Source: Welwitschia mirabilis
Lineage: Eukaryota > Gnetophyta > Gnetopsida > Welwitschiales
Direction of reading: 5' to 3'
Length of the DNA stretch: 64,000 nt
Assembly: GCA_051453625.1 (NCBI GenBank)
Contig: JBOZIK010000001.1
Location: forward strand, 65,860,288-65,924,287
Part shown: positions 47,230 to 58,855 of the stretch, piece after piece
Numbering within the stretch: the first letter of the stretch is position 1
Layout of the letters: every line of letters begins with the position of its first letter
Notes under the pieces: model-generated
The model's database searches: none
What the model saw: the letters and a program-made list of their open reading frames with translations, nothing else
Told to the model about the DNA's origin: nothing
Translations under genes and position numbers: made by a program

Positions 47230-48300
47230 ATTTCATCCAATTTCTTTGGGAAGATACCATCTCAACTAGATGAAATGTCTTGAAAGAGATTAACATTCAA
47301 TGAATGTATTTGTGCTAGGTTTACGAGAGAATGTTATAAAAACAAAATTTAGCATTCTAATAACTAGACAAAAGACTTTCTCAATCTTTGCAATGTGATG
47401 AGAGACTTTTGGAGTAAATTATTCCTAGAATTTAAATATGAGATGAATCATGAAAACAATAATGATAAAATATAAAGCTTCAATGGGCTAATTGAATGAG
47501 AAAGAAATGTATGATTTATGCAAGAAAAGAACCTGATGCTAAAAAATAATGTAGATGCTAGAAATCTACTTTGCTTTGTAGAGTTTGGAATACAAGACAT
47601 TTTCCTTATTCTCTTCTTGAAAATGACCCTCTATCTATAGTTTTTTGCTAACTCTAAAATTTTCAATAGCCTCTTTTATTCTTCCTTTAATGCTCCTTCT
47701 TATAGTTGGTGTTCTCCTTATTTGACACTCCTGTTGCTCTTCCCCTGTCATCCTTGTCTACTGCTGTTGTAATGTTGTTTCACTATTGAATGTCGTCTCT
47801 TGTGATGCAATGTTGTGATGCTTCTCTCTTATATTCATTTCTTTAATTGTTAGCCTTCTCTCTTGCTTTTGACTTTATGCATTAGTCTTATTAGTGGTTT
47901 TTATGTGTGGGTTCTCTCTGTGGTCTCCTCTTTTGTGCTTCCCCAGCTTTGCTTCTATTGAATCTTGAAATCTTATCTTTAGATGAAATGACAACTGGAC
48001 TTATCCCTGCTTAAAAGAAAATCCTTTTGTTTTTCTTTATGTTTTATTTTTTCATGATGCTTTTCTCCTCTGATGCTTCTTTTGGTTGCTTGATTTTTTG
48101 TTCGAGCTCTTTTCTTTTTTTCTTATGATTTACTTTCTGGCTATGCCCCTTAAGTGCTGGTTTTGCACTCATCTCCTTTTTGAGGTACTATTGTTTTCTA
48201 GGTGCTCTTGACTATTTTGTGAGTGTTGCCTTCCTTTCTGTGCCGCCGTTCTTTTTCATGGCATCTTGGGATAAGAGCTATCATTATAAGAATGATCTTT
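47230..48300. other. Unrecognised duplicated block, pyrimidine-rich
   Basis: Bases 47600-48260 are rich in CTT/TTC and less AT-rich than their surroundings; duplicated at 49330-49980. The minus strand is K/R/E-rich in all frames, the plus strand is L/F/C/S-rich. No known motif. Long plus frames at 49363-49641 and 49744-49938 are not preserved in the first copy. Confidence 0.5.
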
Positions 48301-48784
48301 GGACATACAAAAAATACTCATAGAAAGATTTCAGACTAATTAAAGATATGCAAGATATTTCTAAAACTTTAAAAGATATTTGAGAAATCATGAAATTTAA
48401 AAAGAAAATAATAATTTCTTTATACTAAAGATAAGTTACAAGGACTTAGGGTTATATAAGAGTTTCAAAAATTACTTAGGACCATAGAATAGATTTAAGA
48501 TGTATTTAATACTATACAAGTAAATCAACAAGCATTACAAGTAAAAGGTTTAAACCATATATAAAAGCATGTAAGATATGCAAGCATTACAAGTAAAAGG
48601 TTTAAACCATGAAAGACTAAATAAACACATTGAATCATATCCATGATTCAATGTGAAGTTTTCCAAGCTTAAAGATTACTATGCTAAGCTCCAAGGACAT
48701 CAAGATTCTAAATACTTCAAAATTTCTAAATCTTCAAGGTATTAGGTTATCAAAATCCAAGTCAAGAAGATATTCCAAATAATA

Positions 48785-48884
48785 NNNNNNNNNNNNNNNN
48801 NNNNNNNNNNNNNNNNNNNNNNNNNNNNNNNNNNNNNNNNNNNNNNNNNNNNNNNNNNNNNNNNNNNNNNNNNNNNNNNNNNNN
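48785..48884. other. Assembly gap (100 N)
   Basis: Exactly 100 N. The next contig restarts at the base matching 47166. Confidence 0.99.
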
Positions 48885-50570
48885 AGAATTATCAATAAGA
48901 TCCTTATCGCTTTAGCATATGAATTACAGGTAAACATGTATAATCTATTTAATCTAATTTCTCTGGGAAAATACCATCTCAACCAGATGAAATGTCTTAA
49001 AAAATATTAACATTCAATTAATGTATTTGTTTTAGGTTTATAAGAGAATGATATAACAAGAAAATTTAGCATTCTAATAACTAGACAAAAGACTTTCTCA
49101 ACCTTTGCAATGTGCTGAGAGCGTCTTAGAGTAAATTATTCCTAGAATTTAAATATGAGGTGCATCATAACAATAATAATGATAAAATATAAAGCTTTAA
49201 TGATCTAATTGAATGAGAAAGAAATGTATGATTTATGCAAGAAAAGAACTTGGTGCTAAAAAGTAATGTAGATGCTAGAAATATACTTTGCTTTGTAAAG
49301 TTTGGAATACAAGACATTTTTCCTTGTTCTCTTCTTAAAAATAACCCTCTATCTATAGGTCTTTGCTAACTCTAAAATTTTCAATATCTCCTTTTGTTCT
49401 TCCTTTAATGCTCCTCCTTGTAGCTAGTGTTCTTCTTATTTGTCACTCCTGTTGCTCTTCCCCTATCATCCTTGTCTACCACTATTGTAACATTGTTTCG
49501 CTATTAAATGCCATCTCTTGCGATGCAATGCTACGATGCATCTCTTCTATAGTCCTTTCTTTGACTGTTGGCCTCTTATCTTGCTTTTTCCTTTATGCAT
49601 TAGTCTTGTCAGTGGTTTTTATGTGCAGGTTCTCTCTGTGATCTCCTCTTTTGTGCTTCTCTAACTTTGCTTCTATTGAATCTTGAAATCTTGTTTCTAG
49701 ATGAAATAACAAGTGGACTTACCCCTACTTAAAAGAAAATCCTTTGGTTTTTCTTTGTGTTTGTTTTTCTGTGATGCTTTTCTCCTCTAATGTTGCTTTT
49801 GGGTGCTGGTTTTTCTGTTCGAGATCTTCCCTTTTTCTCTTGCAAGTTGCTTTTTGGCTGTGCCCATTAAGTTTTGGTTTTGTGCTTGTCTTTTTTTCGA
49901 GGTGCTATTGTTTTCTAGATGCTCTTGACTATTTATGAGTGTTGCCTTCCTTTTTGTACCACCATTCTTCTTCGTGGCATCTTGGGATGAGTAATACCAT
50001 TATAAGAATAATCTTTAAACATACAACAAATACTCATAGAAATATTTTAGACTAATAAAAGATATGCAAGATATTTTTAAAACTTTACAAGATATTTGAG
50101 AAATCATGGGATTCAAAAAGAAAATAATAATTTCTTAAACTAAAGATAGGATACAAGGACTTAGAGTTATATAAGAGTTTCAAAAATTACTTAGGACCAT
50201 ACAACAGATTTAAGATGTATTTAATACTATACAAGTAAATCAACAAGCATTACAGGCTAAGCAAATGAATAAAAAACATAGGGATTATTAAAAATAAATA
50301 GTGGATCATAGAATAAGAGAGCAAGGATTTAACAAATCCATATATAAAAGCATGTAAGATATGCAAGCATTACAAGTAAAAGGCTTAGACCATGAAAGAT
50401 TAAATAAACATATTGAATCATATCCATGATTCAATGTGAAGTTTTCCAAGCTTAAAGATTACTATGCCAAGCTCCACGGACATCAAGATTTTGAAGACTT
50501 CAAAATTTCTAAATCTCCAAGGTATTAGGTTATCAAAATCCAAGTCAAGAAGATATTCCAAGTGATAAGA
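48885..50570. repeat. Duplicated block, contig Z
   Basis: Diverged copy of 47166-48784. Its first 59 bases are identical to 45108-45166, so it is the likely true continuation of contig X. It has an extra segment relative to contig Y around 50255-50340. Confidence 0.85.
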
Positions 50571-51850
50571 CCAAAGAAAAGGGAATCCTATTTATAATAA
50601 GAAGAATTAATGGAATAGATGATATTAATGGATACATAATCTACTACTATCTTGGGAAAATGATTATGACTCCCTAGCCCTCAATCATTACTTAATCACT
50701 AGGTACATTTAATATTTCATTATAATAGTAAATGCTCAACATGCCAAAAATATGTTGCCAATAATAAGTAAATAATAGCTATCAAAAAGATGCTTCCATC
50801 ATCAATACATCAATTACATAATCTAAAAGTTCTTGGCATTTTTTAAAATAAATATGAAGAAAATAAGCTTAGCCATATGACATCTTACTATTTTTAGAAA
50901 AGATAAAGAATCATTCATATTTAATTAAAGAAGTCATCCAAAGGAAAATGCAAAAATTCTAAAAACAAATTAAGATAAGTCATGTAGCAAGTAATCTTAA
51001 CAGAAACACCAAGTTAAGATTTTGCCACATATAAATATTTTGTCATAATGAGTACATATTAACCAATAGTAAATGAAAATGCAACATCATAATTATAGGT
51101 GCTATTTTATCATTTATTACTAAGTTAAAATATTAAAATAAGCCAACATAATGCATCTTAATAATTATAGATGTTATAAGAATTTTTGGGATGCATTAGG
51201 ATAAGGAATTATACTAATTATGATACATTAAATGTAATAGTTACAAAAGAAATAAAATAATATTTGTATAACCATTAATTTAGCTTCTAAAATTATGTCA
51301 TTAAACAAACAAAAGAAGACTATAAAAAATATTATTAATTATAGTAATTACAAGAAATGAAATTATTCAAAATAATAATTGTAGCATAAGTTTTCACTAA
51401 TAAAATAAAGAATTACATCTCAAACAATGCTAATAAATAAAGAATTTACTAATTAAATCAACTTAGTAGGCTACATAAGATAAAAATTATTTTTATTTAA
51501 TTTTCATTTAACTATTTACATTAAATCTTTAGAGTCAGATAATGGGTTATGAAAGGCTAGTCCATATTTTTTGACAATAGAGTGATTTTGCTCAAGTCCT
51601 TAACACCATTTAAAAGAGTTGAATAACACTTATCAAGTAGGTGAAAACACTTATCATTATTCTAGATTAACAAAATCCACTTCTTAATGTTCAATATTTC
51701 TTATCTTTTCCTTTTTTAAAGGTACATGGAATAGTTCTTGCCTTCATTCAGATACAGTAGTATCTTGATGATTTACTAAGATGTTTAGCCCCTTGATTTA
51801 AGTGGCATACAAATTTATGTATAATTCATCTTAAAGAATAAGGGTTGGAA
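50571..51850. other. AT-rich DNA, nothing recognised
   Basis: Very A-rich, no frame or repeat of note. Confidence 0.4.
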
Positions 51851-51851
51851 T

Positions 51852-51998
51852 TCATTTAATAGTATGGTGAGAAGGATCATCTGCAATTCTTTTCAAACAT
51901 TTAGGACATGGTAATTTGTAGGATGTAATAATGTGGAGGACCTTTTCACATGGCATGTGGATGATGGGATTGCCATTGATGGAGTTAATCTCATACTC
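51852..51998 (-). pseudogene. Short cysteine-containing coding relic, unidentified
   Basis: An open stretch of 48 codons on the minus strand reads INGNPIIHMPCEKVLHIITS then YKLPCPKCLKRI. The CPKC pair after an earlier CEK hints at a small zinc-binding fold. Another frame just upstream reads CYQNGKPVDSGNLCHYVAN, also with two cysteines. No family assigned; it may be chance in a less AT-rich patch (51.9-53.4 kb) that also holds the ADH relic. Confidence 0.25.
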
Positions 51999-52731
51999 AA
52001 TTAGCTACATAATGACACAAATTACCTGAATCTACAGGCTTGCCATTCTGGTAGCACAAAGCACATAACAATCTACCTATTCCTTTTTCATGATTTCTAG
52101 TTCTTGTTCCTTCACTCCTGCATCCTTATTCCTTTGCTTCTAACTCTCTTATGCATGTCTTCATTTCCAAGAAATGCATTAGCCCAAGCTACATTTACAC
52201 AAGTAACTATACTACTAATGCAAACATAGCTTATCCTACCACCTTGACATCTATAGCTAGTTAAAACACCTGTCTCCCTTGTAGTTTCCCTTGCTTACAT
52301 AGTTGCTAGTACTTCTTTATTGTCATGAAATCTTTATTTGATTAAGTTATGTAATAAAGCAATCACCTAGGGTCGCATCATCCTTAGTGATGACAACATA
52401 AACTACTTGAACAATTATTTCTGTCATCATTCTTGGTGTGTTCATGGTGTCTTTCGCTAATGGATGTGCGACATGCAACATCCTACTAAAGTAGATAATT
52501 CACAAAAATTTCAATGTCATTGGAAAAGGTGATATAATGGACTGAGCTAAATGCACAGCTGTCAACCTTCATCATAAAGGTTTTCATGGTTTTGACTAGA
52601 TCATTGTATTGGAATTTGTAGAGCACTAAGAGTTACCAACTCTGGCATTGGCCATTTGCCATAGGAGGTGACAACGTCAATCTATGGGACATGGATGTGA
52701 GTGTTGATGAAGGCAAGTGTAAGAGACCCCT

Positions 52732-53241
52732 CTATGCTCTTTTATTGGTGTTGCATCTATTAACATCCACTTTGATAATCTGCATAACACCCTTGAGTCT
52801 CATCCTTTTTGATGTCACTAGTCCTATTATTCCAAGTCTAAATACCATCATAGTTGATCCTAAATTTGGCTTTGCATAGTTCAATATGGTACCCATGCTA
52901 ATGGATACTTCATAGCTTAAAACACAGATGGTATCGAGAGGAGCAACGAGGTTGATCCTTGCAATACAACCAACATGAATGATGGTGTACTAGCTAAAGG
53001 TTAATATGTCAAGAAAGTGCATGATAGGATTATCATTCATGGATAATCTCAACTTGTCATCAATGAGCATAACATCCTTATTATGTGTAATGTACAGTAG
53101 ATCACACATGTTTCTCTTCACAAACTTGTAATATCTGTAATTAAGGCACTTACTAGTGAAGACAAGTAGAAGGAATTTCCCCTCATTTAGATGGATGATG
53201 CCCTTGTTAATTCTCTCAATGCCTCTTATGACTTCAAAATC
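52732..53241 (-). pseudogene. ADH: Plant alcohol dehydrogenase (ADH, zinc-type) pseudogene fragment
   Basis: One minus-strand frame, free of indels, covers about 169 codons and is broken by a single internal TAG (52990-52992, where the family has Glu in TFSEYT). It reads GIERINKGIIHLNEGKF (family: GIVESVGEGVTDLKPGDH), NMCDLLYITHNKDVM (plant ADH: NMCDLLRINTDRGVM), YTIIHVGCIARIN, APLDTICVLS, LNYAKPNLGSTMMVFRLGII and then GL (family: LNVAKPKKGSxVAVFGLGAVGL), IIKVDVN. It corresponds to roughly residues 70-235 of about 380. The catalytic Cys of VLSCG is Tyr, and two of the four structural zinc Cys are Tyr. N- and C-terminal parts are missing, though VKIKAFYKYL near 53370 may be the decayed VRIKILFTSL region. 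No intron is visible within the fragment. Confidence 0.88.
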
Positions 53242-53479
53242 ATGAATGCAAGCTCCATGTTGACTTTTGGAAGTATGTTATGAGTGTGGCCTATAGATTT
53301 TGTGTGACCATCTTTGATGAGGAGGATCTTGTCCTTGAGGTATTTGTAAAAGGCTTTGATCTTGACTTGTGTTAGGTCTGTGATGCTATATAGGATGAAG
53401 TGCTATACTCCTTTGCCATGGATCCACGAGAAAGAAGTATCATTTCTACCCTTCTTGCTTGTTGTAATGCATACACTAA

Positions 53480-53570
53480 ATATAGTAAGTATCTCCATCT
53501 AAAACCCTTATGATTACCTCCTCTTATTACATATTCATCAAATCCAATTAATAAAATTTCTATGTTAAGT
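53480..53570 (-). repeat. Segment shared with the 2.8-kb LTR element
   Basis: On the minus strand it contains GGGTTTTAGATGGAGATAC preceded by GAGGAGGTAATCATAA and ATTTTATTAATTGGATTTGA. It aligns over about 70 bp with 19965-20035 and 16785-16855. It lies between the ADH relic and the LTR below. Confidence 0.6.
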
Positions 53571-54063
53571 CCTAATTACAAGGAAAAAGGAGATGAAAAC
53601 AAAGCATCTTTTACAGATTTAACTATATAATTCAGTGAAGAAACCTAAGCAATCCCAACCAGATAGAGATAAGAAGCCATTTCTGAAAGGAGCTAATAGA
53701 AATTAGTAAAATCCTATTCTAGCTCTCTAAGCAAAATAAATGACCCCTTAGCTCTGCATCACATTTACAATAACTCTACAGTGACTTCACTTAGCATTGG
53801 CCTTCCTCTTTCAAAAAGCTAAAATGATAGGTTCCACATTGCTTTATTCCTTCAAGCCTAGGGTAAGGCCATGTGATTTATGATGACTCACGAGAAGTAA
53901 TAATAAAGCTAAATCATAAATCTAAACACAAAGGAAATAAAAGAAAAGTGGCAGTGAAACATAAATCACTGGAAAATACACTAGAAGAAGAAAGAATAAG
54001 TTCAAATTATAATCTTAAAAGAAAGATCAACTAAGTAAAATAGGAGAAATGAATACCTTAGTT

Positions 54064-54076
54064 GGCTTAGATACCA
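54064..54076 (-). other. Primer-binding site, initiator tRNA-Met type
   Basis: On the minus strand TGGTATCTAAGCC, two bases after an LTR-like end in CA; compare TGGTATCAGAGCC. Confidence 0.7.
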
Positions 54077-54078
54077 AT

Positions 54079-54372
54079 TGAAAGATTTAAGAACCTAATA
54101 AGAAGTGAGAAATGAATAGGAAGCTAACTATCCAAAGATCAAACTACATGATTGAAATGAGTAGAGTGATTCATGCCCACCCTAGTGAGGTTGTGTATTT
54201 CATTAGCATTCAATTGTATTTATACATAGAGTCTCATAATCATATGCCCTAAATAGCTAAGATAATCTCTCATCAAAATCTCATAGATACATGATTCATT
54301 CATGTACCTTACATACGTTCATCCTTTTAATTCAGTAATGAATCTAACTATATTTAGAATGTTGGCATTACA
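54079..54372 (-). mobile_element. Copia-like 5' LTR
   Basis: About 294 bp on the minus strand, possible TG start at 54372 (or 54383) and CA end at 54079, directly followed by the PBS. It contains a TATA box about mid-way. No second LTR was found to the left, so the element is truncated or its 3' end has decayed. The ADH relic lies in the same orientation about 840 bp downstream of the LTR. Confidence 0.55.
54216..54224 (-). promoter_or_regulatory. TATA box of the copia-like LTR
   Basis: TATAAATAC on the minus strand, about 140 bp before the LTR end, a normal place for an LTR promoter. Confidence 0.5.
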
Positions 54373-54399
54373 TTCCTAAGACATATGAACCACTTGTGG

Positions 54400-55940
54400 T
54401 ATGTCTATAATCATGATTGAAGTTTTAGTGATATTAACTATAAGTAATGGATCTAATAATAAAAAATTTCAACAAAATAATAAGGAACCCAAGGATGAAA
54501 ATAGTGCTATATCAATCTTCGTTCCAAGTACTTTCCAACCATATTTCATTTGTTCTATTATAATTTTTTCAAAATTTCCTATGCAAATCTATTATAACTA
54601 TAGCTCTTTTCATTTAAAAATAGGTTAAGATGTAATTTAATGTGTGAAATTCCTTTAACTTTTCTTGTACTTTTATTTTACTTTATGCTAAATATTAGTT
54701 TTAGTGGTTCTTTGTTTCATCTTTACTTTGATTCCACAATATGTAATGTGTTTAATGCTTCTTTACTAAAATGTTATCAAAATACATATAAGTCAAGTTC
54801 TTTAGTTAGTTTTTAATTTCTATTTCATTTAATTTTCAATTCTCTAATGAAACATATAAATTGAGTACACTTTGATCTGCACACTTTTGATTTTAAATAG
54901 TTTCCATTTCTATATCATCTTTCTATGCATACAACTAGTTCAATGGGTGGTATAATTCCTAATGTAAATTGTTTTCTTTTCTTTTATAATATGAAATCCT
55001 TTACATATTCATTAAAGAACCAATGCGTAAGCAATTCCATTAAATTCAAAATGCATTATTGATATCATAATACACTATTAGAATTGTAGAATTGATATTA
55101 TTCATTTTTATTTTTATGTGCATATGAATTATTGAAATTAAATTTTTTCTTTTATTTTTCTCAATGACATTTTATTTTAATTTGAATTATTTTATTTATT
55201 AGTTAGAAAAATCCATTAGATATGTGTGATATCTTAATCCATATTCCAAAGCTTACTAGTCATGATTAGCTCAGCTAGTTTTTCACTAATTGATAGTGTC
55301 CTAACTATTATGGAAAAAGTATAATTGTAAATAAAACACTAGGGTGTTTGATTGTAGTATGTTAAATTAAGTTATCATAAGGACTCAAATGGTACTTTAA
55401 GGATTCTAATAATTAAAGGTTTCAAAGGTAAGTTTAAGCAAAAAGAAGGTTTAAAAAGTGTTTAACTAAATTCTTCACTTGATGAGATATGTCTTACTTG
55501 GAATTAGAGCTAACTATATATAAGGAAATCTATCATTCAAACCTAACTATGTAAGAGATAATTTACTAAGTACAAGTTGGTTTTAGATTTTTTACATGTG
55601 ATAAAAGTATAGACTATGAAAAAGTTCTCTCTTATAATGGAATGTAAGAAAACACTAAAATAGTATTAAAAATATTTTACACTAATATATAAATCATTTA
55701 AAACCCATAAAATGTTAAATGAATAAATCTAAATAAAAAATATGAAAGAACATACAAAATGTGCTATTAGATAACTGGTATTTGAATTGAATCAAATGGA
55801 AAAGTAGAATAAACCCTATTACACATCAAATTTCATCCATTAATGATGTAAATACCATAATGAATACTAATCATAGACTAAGATCTAAGGTAAAGCATGG
55901 CAAATGCCACATGAGACAATCATTTCCTTATATCTATCTA
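54400..55940. other. AT-rich DNA, nothing recognised
   Basis: No coding or repeat signal apart from T-rich and A-rich low complexity. Confidence 0.4.
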
Positions 55941-55942
55941 GT

Positions 55943-55983
55943 GAAGGAAGGAAGGAAGGAAGGCGGCGCGAGGGTGGGGGAGC
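55943..55983. repeat. (GAAG)n microsatellite with GC-rich tail
   Basis: Five GAAG units followed by GCGGCGCGAGGGTGGGGGAG. The tail is one of the few GC-rich spots in the window and stands directly before duplication H1. Confidence 0.85.
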
Positions 55984-58051
55984 ACTTAGAACCTTATAAT
56001 GAGATAAGCCATTATCATAGCAATTGAAATTATAGATCTACATTACTAGAGTTCTAATGGATGATGCCAAATAGCACTTTAATTATAGAGAACTTCAAGC
56101 TACATGATGAAATAAGTATAAAGCTGAAGAATGTTTAATCCTTGTGGTAACTTCTACTCTTATAAGCCTTATTGAGATTGAAGATATTCATTATTATTAT
56201 TAATAGATGGATAATGATAGAGTACCTTAGGTACCAAGATATACATATGTATCCTTTATTCTTGATTAACTCATTTAGCACTAGGTTGTAAGATTAATCC
56301 ACTAACTTATTATTGATAATGTTCTTTTCAAAGAATTCATTTATTCCTAGAACACTAACAATAGTAAAGTGTAAATAATAGTATTAGTTCCTTTAATTAG
56401 CTTAGCTCCAGCAAGGTCTAGGTAGCTTAGTGATTAGTAAAGAAACATAATTAGTAATAAATTAAATATAAATATAGAATTAGTAGTCTTAAATATCAAA
56501 TATGTAAAATTCAAGTTTAAGGATCATTCTTTCATAAGAATCATAAGTGACTTTCCAAGCTTGTGATTGTTTAGCAATATTTTATTTGAAATATTTTTAG
56601 GACAATTAGTAAAATATTTAATAAGCATTATAAATGGTTGTCCATAAGACAAACTATCAAGTAAGCTTAATTTATTGTTATAATAGGATCTTAAGTAATA
56701 GGGTTCATATAGATAAGCAAGATTATTTACTAAAAATATCAAATAGTATGAATGCAAGTGGTTTAGAGATGAATATTATGCAGGAAAATATAGAAAAATT
56801 AGAATAATATGAAAGATTTCATGAACACTAATACACCATACATCTAGACTCTAATAATACATTAAAGGAACTAATCCTAAATGATAAACACTAAAGAACA
56901 ATTAAAATTAACTATTACATGGCTAATAAACATAGTTTTATTAATAATGGAATATAAAACATTAACAATTTACAAATCAAAATGCATTAACCAATAGTAC
57001 AAATATCATAGTAAATTAGTAATCCCATCTAGAATATTTCTTAGATTTAACAAGATAGTTTCCTCATGAAACAATTATCCTTACATTCACAAGGAGTGAG
57101 AAAAAAAGGCTTGAAACACCATTTTAAGTAAATACATCATCATGTTCATAGAAAATGTAAATTTAATAGAGGTCATTTATAGATATAATCCTCATATGGA
57201 ATAAATCATGGAATGATGAATGAATGAAATGCCTTAGCACTTAAGTTGTACTTGTATAGTTAAGGGTTGTTTAGAATTTTATGTTCTTGGTATGTAAAAA
57301 TACATAAAATATGATCAAAATAGATTTTTTGGTTATTATAATTAGTTAAATAAATCCTTAATCTTCTTAGAATTATTTGACTTTTACCCATTCTATAAGT
57401 TTAATAGGATAGCTTAATAAGTTGTCTTTATTTAGTTTATTAGAACTTATACTTCTCCAAAATATTAGTAGCATTATGAATCTAATGGAAACTATACTCT
57501 ACTTGGGTTATTCACTTGCATAAAAGATGAGGTATGTTAAAATAATCTATATAATAAAATCCAAGTATAAGTCTTTTCATGTAATAATTTAATAATTGTA
57601 ATGATGAACATTCATTAGTGATAATTAAATACTAAAATAATATTTATTACCTTAAATGTTTTAGTTACTAAAGTTTATGAGGTAAAATATAAATATTAGA
57701 GTAGTGACATATCCTTTAAGGAGGATATATTACCGAGGTAACTGAAAATGATTAGTGATTTGGAAGCCCCATGAACATGATTCACATTTTGTTCTTTTTC
57801 CCTTTTTGGAAAATGGGGTAATCCCTTTTGTAAGAGACATAGTCATCATCTTATTTTGAAGTAAGGTTTAGCATTGATAAATATTTTACTTAATTACATC
57901 AAGAAGATTATGAATAAGAGTAATATTTTAAAATTGACTATAACTCTTCATTCTAATTTCATATTTTAATAGCTCACCTAAATTATGAATAAGAGTAATA
58001 TCTCTTTTAAGTTAATTATACCCTTTTATTATAATATAGTTTTAACATCAT
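55984..58051. repeat. 2.1-kb duplication, unit H1
   Basis: Aligns with 58968-61159 in the same orientation, by eye above 90% identical. It ends at AACATCAT, where an LTR-like sequence begins. No coding content. Confidence 0.9.
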
Positions 58052-58855
58052 TGTTGCGATGCCAATTTGTGGGAATTTGATGGTGTATTTTGAGTATTTT
58101 TGCAGGACATTCATATAATTTTTGATATAATACTAGTGACTATGAAGACGTGATAGGATAATCAACAAAACATGTAATATTTAGCATTTTTGACAAATTA
58201 TTAGGCTTATTCTAATACTGCAGAATTGGAAGAAGGATTGTATGATGTAAAGACTAATTCACCTTGGAGAAAAGAACAAAGGAAAACCATCATTCCAATA
58301 GTTGTCCCCATGACATCCAAGATGACCAGACTGTTGACATGGACAGAAGCCTATGATGCTAACAAGCCCCTTCCATAGCAGTTGGTATGCGGTGAGGCAT
58401 TGTCCATATAGTCATCCAGATGACAAACAAGACGATAGCATTAGGACTATGCCTAGGCAACCCACACTGCCTAAGCCATTAAGGCAATGTTGTCTCCTTT
58501 GTTATGTGGATGACATATGAGACGACAACTGTTTTTATACTATATCAATAAATTCTATTATCAATGGGATCAAATAACCTATGTGGCTTATTAGGGTTTC
58601 TATTTCCTGCCTTAGGGTTTACCTCCAAATTCCTCTTTTGAAAATTTATGAATACCCTTCTCCTCCTTCATTTCCCTTCCATCTTTTATACTCAATACTT
58701 GTGATGGAAGCTTGAAGGATGAGAGGTCCATCTTATGCTGCAGAAAGGAGTCTCCTTAGTGTCAGGCTGTGTCCCTCTCATTGAGGTGCTGTTGTTCTAA
58801 TTTATAAGTGAATGTTATTCTAATTTCATTTGGATTAATACAATTTCTTCTTTCA
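58052..58855 (+). mobile_element. LTR-like insertion with GTCATCC-type dyads (right end lost)
   Basis: Unit H2 continues AACATCAT without this sequence, so its left border is an insertion point; it starts TGTTGCGATGCC. It contains three dyads of the GTCATCC...GATGAC family near 58301, 58411 and 58489, a GTGGCTTATTAGGGTTTC stretch, a TATA-like TTATGAATACC followed by a pyrimidine run (58646-58685), and is cut by the gap. It is most likely the 5' part of a gypsy LTR of a family related to LTR1-4 but in the opposite orientation. Confidence 0.6.

Larger units (their letters stand above)
45282..48784 (-). repeat. Intervening contig Y, diverged copy of contigs X plus Z
   Basis: The first part aligns with 43223-45181 and the second part (47165-48784) with 48885-50560. 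Contig Y alone therefore spans what X and Z span together. It contains LTR4 (45282-45872), the short reading frame, the minisatellite and an unrecognised 1.6-kb pyrimidine-rich block. Confidence 0.85.

Noticed and set aside
49363-49938. Plus-strand frames of 92 and 64 codons resembling hydrophobic proteins
   Set aside because: They read a pyrimidine-rich block; the matching place in the other copy (47640-48260) has no equivalent open frame.
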